Position numbers and translations under genes: made by a program | The notes under the pieces: generated by a model | Databases searched by the model: none | The model's input: the letters and a program-made list of their open reading frames with translations, nothing else | What the model was told of the DNA's origin: nothing | From: an uncultured Eubacteriales bacterium | Lineage (GTDB): Bacteria; Bacillota; Clostridia; Oscillospirales; Oscillospiraceae | Reading direction: 5' to 3' | DNA: 24,752 nucleotides | NCBI GenBank assembly: GCA_900553545.1 | Contig: USDP01000004.1 | Coordinates: 1-24,752 of the forward strand | Part shown: positions 22,387 to 24,752 of the stretch, in pieces | Position numbering within the stretch: position 1 is the stretch's first letter | Layout of the letters: every line of letters begins with the position of its first letter

Positions 22387-22411
22387 AAATCCCTTCTTTC
22401 GGCGCTACAAT
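22383..22411 (+). promoter_or_regulatory. Sigma-A promoter of the DUF554 gene, overlapping the cca stop codon
   Basis: TTGAAA (22383-22388) and TACAAT (22406-22411) are exactly 17 bp apart. The -35 box contains the TGA of cca. Transcription from about 22418 rules out the TTG at 22383 as the main start of the next gene. Confidence 0.75.
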
Positions 22412-22445
22412 ACGTCCGTATTATCCGCCGGAAGAAGGGATCATT

Positions 22446-23165
22446 TTGATCGGACTGGGAACGATCATCAACGCCGGGGCCATCGTTGTGGGCGGCCTGC
22501 TCGGCTTACTGCTGAAAAACGCGCTGCCCCAGCGCATCTCCGACACGCTGACAAAGGCCATCGGCATCTGCGTGCTGTTCATCGGCCTGTCCGGCGCACT
22601 GCAGAACATGTTTACGATCGAAGACGGCGCGCTCTCCGTCGACGGCACGATGATGACCATTTTCAGCTTCATCGGCGGCTCCATCCTCGGCGGCGCGCTC
22701 GACCTCGAAGGCCGGCTCGAGCGCTTCGGCGTCTGGCTCCGAAAGCGTGCAGGCGCGGATGGCGACTCTGGTTTCCTGAATGCGTTCCTCACCGCGTCGC
22801 TCACGGTCTGCATCGGGGCGATGGCCGTTGTCGGCGCGATCAACGACGGGTTGTTCGGTGATATCTCGCTGCTCGTCACAAAATCCATCCTCGATGCGAT
22901 CATCATCATGGTCATGTCCGCGACGATGGGCAAAGGGTGCATTTTCTCGGCCATCCCGGTCGCGATCTTTCAGGGGCTGGTGACGCTCTTCGCCCGCTTC
23001 CTGCAGCCCATCATGACCGCGCAGGCCACGAGCAACCTCGCGCTCACCGGCTCGATCCTGGTCTTCTGCGTCGGCGTCAACCTCGTCTGGGACAAGCAGC
23101 ATCTCAAGGTGGCCAATATGCTGCCTACGCTGATCTTCGCCGTTGCGCTGGCCTTTGTACTCTGA
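22446..23165 (+). CDS. DUF554 family membrane protein (YdfK-like)
   Basis: A 239-residue integral membrane protein with about seven hydrophobic segments. I chose TTG 22446 as start because a GAAGGGA site lies just before it, the promoter at 22383-22411 lies upstream, and the family begins with GLGTIINAGAIVVGGLLG. The open frame from 22383 would place 21 unrelated residues before it. Further family text: GLSGALQNM, GSILGGALDLEGRLERFG, CIGAMAVVGAINDGLFGD, MSATMGKGCIFSAIPVAIFQG and the C-terminal VKVANMLP-like region. The function is unknown; a transporter role is assumed for the family. It ends in a terminator shared with lysC. Confidence 0.88.
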   Translation: MIGLGTIINAGAIVVGGLLGLLLKNALPQRISDTLTKAIGICVLFIGLSGALQNMFTIEDGALSVDGTMMTIFSFIGGSILGGALDLEGRLERFGVWLRKRAGADGDSGFLNAFLTASLTVCIGAMAVVGAINDGLFGDISLLVTKSILDAIIIMVMSATMGKGCIFSAIPVAIFQGLVTLFARFLQPIMTAQATSNLALTGSILVFCVGVNLVWDKQHLKVANMLPTLIFAVALAFVL

Positions 23166-23169
23166 AGAC

Positions 23170-23272
23170 GAGAATCCCCACCCGAAAACCTTTGAACTGC
23201 CCCCCACTTATTAGATATAGTATATCATACTGTCTAACAAGTGGAGGCAGTTCATTTCGGGTGGGGATTTTC
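23170..23272. terminator. Shared terminator of DUF554 and lysC, split by an insertion
   Basis: Arms 23170-23187 and 23255-23272 pair over 18 bp with one mismatch and have A/T-rich outer ends, as in a bidirectional terminator between two convergent genes. The loop is about 67 bases because it contains the 62-bp element at 23193-23254. Only five bases (23188-23192) of the older loop remain on the left. Confidence 0.7.
23193..23254. mobile_element. 62-bp inverted-repeat mini-element (MITE-like) related to the IS3 end at 2751-2804
   Basis: The element begins TGAACTGCC and ends GGCAGTTCA, with terminal inverted repeats of about 23 bp and few mismatches. Its minus strand (TGAACTGCC, then ACTTGTTAGACAGTATGATA, then TACTAT) matches the terminal region of the IS3-family remnant at 2751-2804 almost base for base. 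It has no coding capacity. TG...CA ends and the shared terminal repeat suggest mobilisation by the IS3-family transposase. I see no clear target-site duplication. Confidence 0.65.
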
Positions 23273-23289
23273 CTGTTTTCCGGCCAGCG

Positions 23290-24543
23290 TTACTTCGAAA
23301 CACTGGCTGAACGAAGCGCGGTTTCGTACTGGCTGTCGTTGACGATCATCAGCAGCCCCGGCGCACAGCGCAGCAGATGGTGCACCGGCACACCGGCGGA
23401 TTCGACCGCCTGCAGCACGGGCGGGATGGCGTCCGACGTGCGGCAGATCGCCGCGAGCACCGCAAGATTCTCCCGCAGCGTGACCTCCGCCCCCGGCAGC
23501 TGCGCGCGCAGACGCGCGGCCAGCGTGGCCGTTTCGGCGCCGCTGCCCATGTCCAGCAGCACGGTCGTTTGCCCGAGCGCCTCCGACAGGCAGAACGGCT
23601 CCTCGCCCAGTGCCCGCAGAGCTTCCGCCGGTGCGCCGGGCGGCGCACCGTGGATGCGCAGCATCGCCATCCGCCGCCGCCCCGCAAACCCTGCGATGCC
23701 GGATGCGCCGTCGTGCCTCGTCCGGATGAGCGTGCCGGGCAGGTCCGGGCGGAAGGTGCTGCGGATCTGGAGCGGGATGTGCCGCACACGCACCGGCTCG
23801 ACCGCGCTCTCATGCAGTACCTGCGTCCCGACGCGGGACAGCTGCCCCAGCTCTTCAAAGCTCAGCGCCGGGATCGGCTCCGCCTCCGGGACGATGCGGG
23901 GGTCGGCGGTGAGGACGCCGGGGACATCCGTCCAGTTTTCGTAGACGTCGGCCCGGAGCGCCGCGGCGGCCAGCGCGCCTGTCACATCCGAGCCGCCGCG
24001 TGGGAACGTATGGATGCGGCCATCCGGCAATGTGCCGTAGAAGCCCGGCGTGACGATCTTCCGTCCGTCGGCCAGCGAGGCCAGCAGGGCATAGGACTCC
24101 TCCTCGCGCACCTGCCCGTCATAGTCAAAGCGCAGCCATTCCGCCGCGTCCACAAACGCGAAGCCGAGCAGCTCCGCCATCAGCCGCGCGGCCAGATATT
24201 CCCCGCGCGAGGCGAGAAAGTCTTCCTCCGTGCGGCTGTTCAGGGAAGCGTAGATCGATTCCAGCTCCTGTTCGAGCGGCATGTGCAGGCCGCAGCCGTC
24301 GCGGATGGCGAGAAACCGGTCACATACGCGCCGCCAAAGCTCCCAGCAGGGAACGCCGTAGCGCAGGTGCGCGTGGCACAGATATAACAGGTCTGTGATC
24401 TTCTGATCGTCCGGGTGCCGCCGCCCCGGCGCGGACACCACGACGACGCGCCGCGCGACGTCCGCCGCCACGAGATCCCGCACCCGCAAAAACTCCGCCG
24501 CACCGGCGAGAGAGGAACCTCCAAATTTACATACCTTCAGCAT
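23290..24543 (-). CDS. lysC: Aspartate kinase
   Basis: The enzyme makes 4-phospho-L-aspartate, the entry to lysine, threonine and methionine synthesis. ATG 24543 has an AGGGGTG site about eight bases upstream and gives 417 residues. Motifs: VCKFGGSSLAGAAEF at the N-terminus, VVVVSAPG, SRGEYLAARLMAELLGF, TPGFYG, the nucleotide-binding FPRGGSDVTGALAAAAL, and ENWTDVPGVLTADPRIV. The C-terminal third is ACT-like but diverged (IAGFAGRRRMAMLRIHG and, near the end, AAICRTSD), so the form of feedback control is unclear. It is a lone gene converging on DUF554. Confidence 0.92.
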   Translation of the reverse strand: MLKVCKFGGSSLAGAAEFLRVRDLVAADVARRVVVVSAPGRRHPDDQKITDLLYLCHAHLRYGVPCWELWRRVCDRFLAIRDGCGLHMPLEQELESIYASLNSRTEEDFLASRGEYLAARLMAELLGFAFVDAAEWLRFDYDGQVREEESYALLASLADGRKIVTPGFYGTLPDGRIHTFPRGGSDVTGALAAAALRADVYENWTDVPGVLTADPRIVPEAEPIPALSFEELGQLSRVGTQVLHESAVEPVRVRHIPLQIRSTFRPDLPGTLIRTRHDGASGIAGFAGRRRMAMLRIHGAPPGAPAEALRALGEEPFCLSEALGQTTVLLDMGSGAETATLAARLRAQLPGAEVTLRENLAVLAAICRTSDAIPPVLQAVESAGVPVHHLLRCAPGLLMIVNDSQYETALRSASVSK

Positions 24544-24656
24544 GGCATTTTCACCCCTGTCGTTTTCGGCGGCGCGGACGCCGCCTGTGCCATTCTATGA
24601 TGGAGAAGTTTGAACAGTTCTGTCGAATGGGAAGATGGGTTCGGGATGATTTGCAG

Positions 24657-24675
24657 GGGCGGGCATTGCCCGCCC
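24657..24675. repeat. GC-rich palindromic repeat hairpin 1
   Basis: A perfect 9-bp inverted repeat GGGCGGGCA/TGCCCGCCC with a minimal spacer, followed by GTTTTA. It has the look of REP-like intergenic repeats in related gut Firmicutes. Confidence 0.55.
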
Positions 24676-24700
24676 GTTTTACGATTTTCCGCCGCACCAT

Positions 24701-24726
24701 GTAGGGGCCGATGCCCTCATCGGCCC
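24701..24726. repeat. GC-rich palindromic repeat hairpin 2 (GTAGGGGCCGATG type)
   Basis: Starts GTAGGGGCCGATG; arms 24705-24713 and 24718-24726 pair perfectly over 9 bp with loop CCCT. The core also occurs in the hairpin after galM (12585-12614). Confidence 0.6.
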
Positions 24727-24730
24727 AAAG

Positions 24731-24752
24731 GCCCCCTCTACCAAGAGGGGGC
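24731..24752. repeat. GC-rich palindromic repeat hairpin 3, reaching the window edge
   Basis: Arms GCCCCCTCT (24731-24739) and AGAGGGGGC (24744-24752) pair perfectly around loop ACCA, ending exactly at the window end; the repeat may continue beyond it. Confidence 0.55.

Noticed and set aside
1..24752. CRISPR array or rRNA genes
   Set aside because: No regularly spaced direct repeats and no rRNA sequence were seen on either strand.

Overview
The window looks like chromosomal DNA of an anaerobic, spore-forming, high-GC member of the Clostridia, probably an Oscillospiraceae-type gut bacterium. This rests on a clostridial-order rnfCDGEAB cluster, a spoIIID gene, an NADP-type glutamate dehydrogenase close to the Clostridium symbiosum form, Firmicutes-style promoters and AGGAGG ribosome binding sites. 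The genus cannot be fixed from the sequence alone.

Region 1 (1-2804) is accessory debris with a less GC-rich, patchier composition. It holds the 3' end of a DUF4143-type ATPase gene, an unrecognised small ORF, and on the minus strand a run of broken restriction-modification pieces. These are the start of a type III res gene with an internal amber codon, the 3' end of a type III mod gene, and the 5' end of a type I hsdR gene with a frameshift, fused to mod. A small helix-turn-helix gene and the left end of an IS3-family insertion sequence close the island.

Region 2 (2923-9784) is one tightly coupled plus-strand operon: a lipoprotein ApbE flavin transferase, a NusG domain II protein, a Gx-transporter/HepS1-like membrane protein, then rnfC, rnfD, rnfG, rnfE, rnfA and rnfB, ending in a strong terminator. 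Almost every gene overlaps its neighbour by a four-base start/stop. Flavinylation motifs are visible in RnfD and RnfG, which ApbE would modify. The operon encodes a ferredoxin:NAD+ oxidoreductase that pumps ions. As given, rnfC is frameshifted.

Region 3 (9785-11405) has a CaCA-family exchanger on the minus strand behind a yybP-ykoY (Mn2+) riboswitch with a clear terminator, and, divergently, a tRNA-Val(CAC) gene whose 3' part does not pair cleanly with its 5' part.

Region 4 (11406-24543) is housekeeping: galactose mutarotase (+); on the minus strand gdhA, serA, serC, spoIIID, pgi, a ROK glucokinase, an amidohydrolase and a TIM-barrel protein; then on the plus strand a CCA-adding enzyme and a DUF554 membrane protein, and on the minus strand an aspartate kinase. 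Sugar entry (mutarotase, glucokinase, pgi) and glutamate-linked amino-acid synthesis (gdhA, serC, serA, lysC) are the themes. Between the convergent DUF554 and lysC genes a 62-bp inverted-repeat element, sharing its sequence with the IS3 end of region 1, sits in the loop of the shared terminator. The window ends in GC-rich repeat hairpins (24657-24752).

As the best candidates for something new I see the ApbE/NusG-II/Gx-transporter trio fused to the Rnf operon, the riboswitch-controlled exchanger, the mini-element inside a terminator, and the chimeric-looking tRNA. I do not see a clearly new defence or mobile system; the defence genes here are wreckage.
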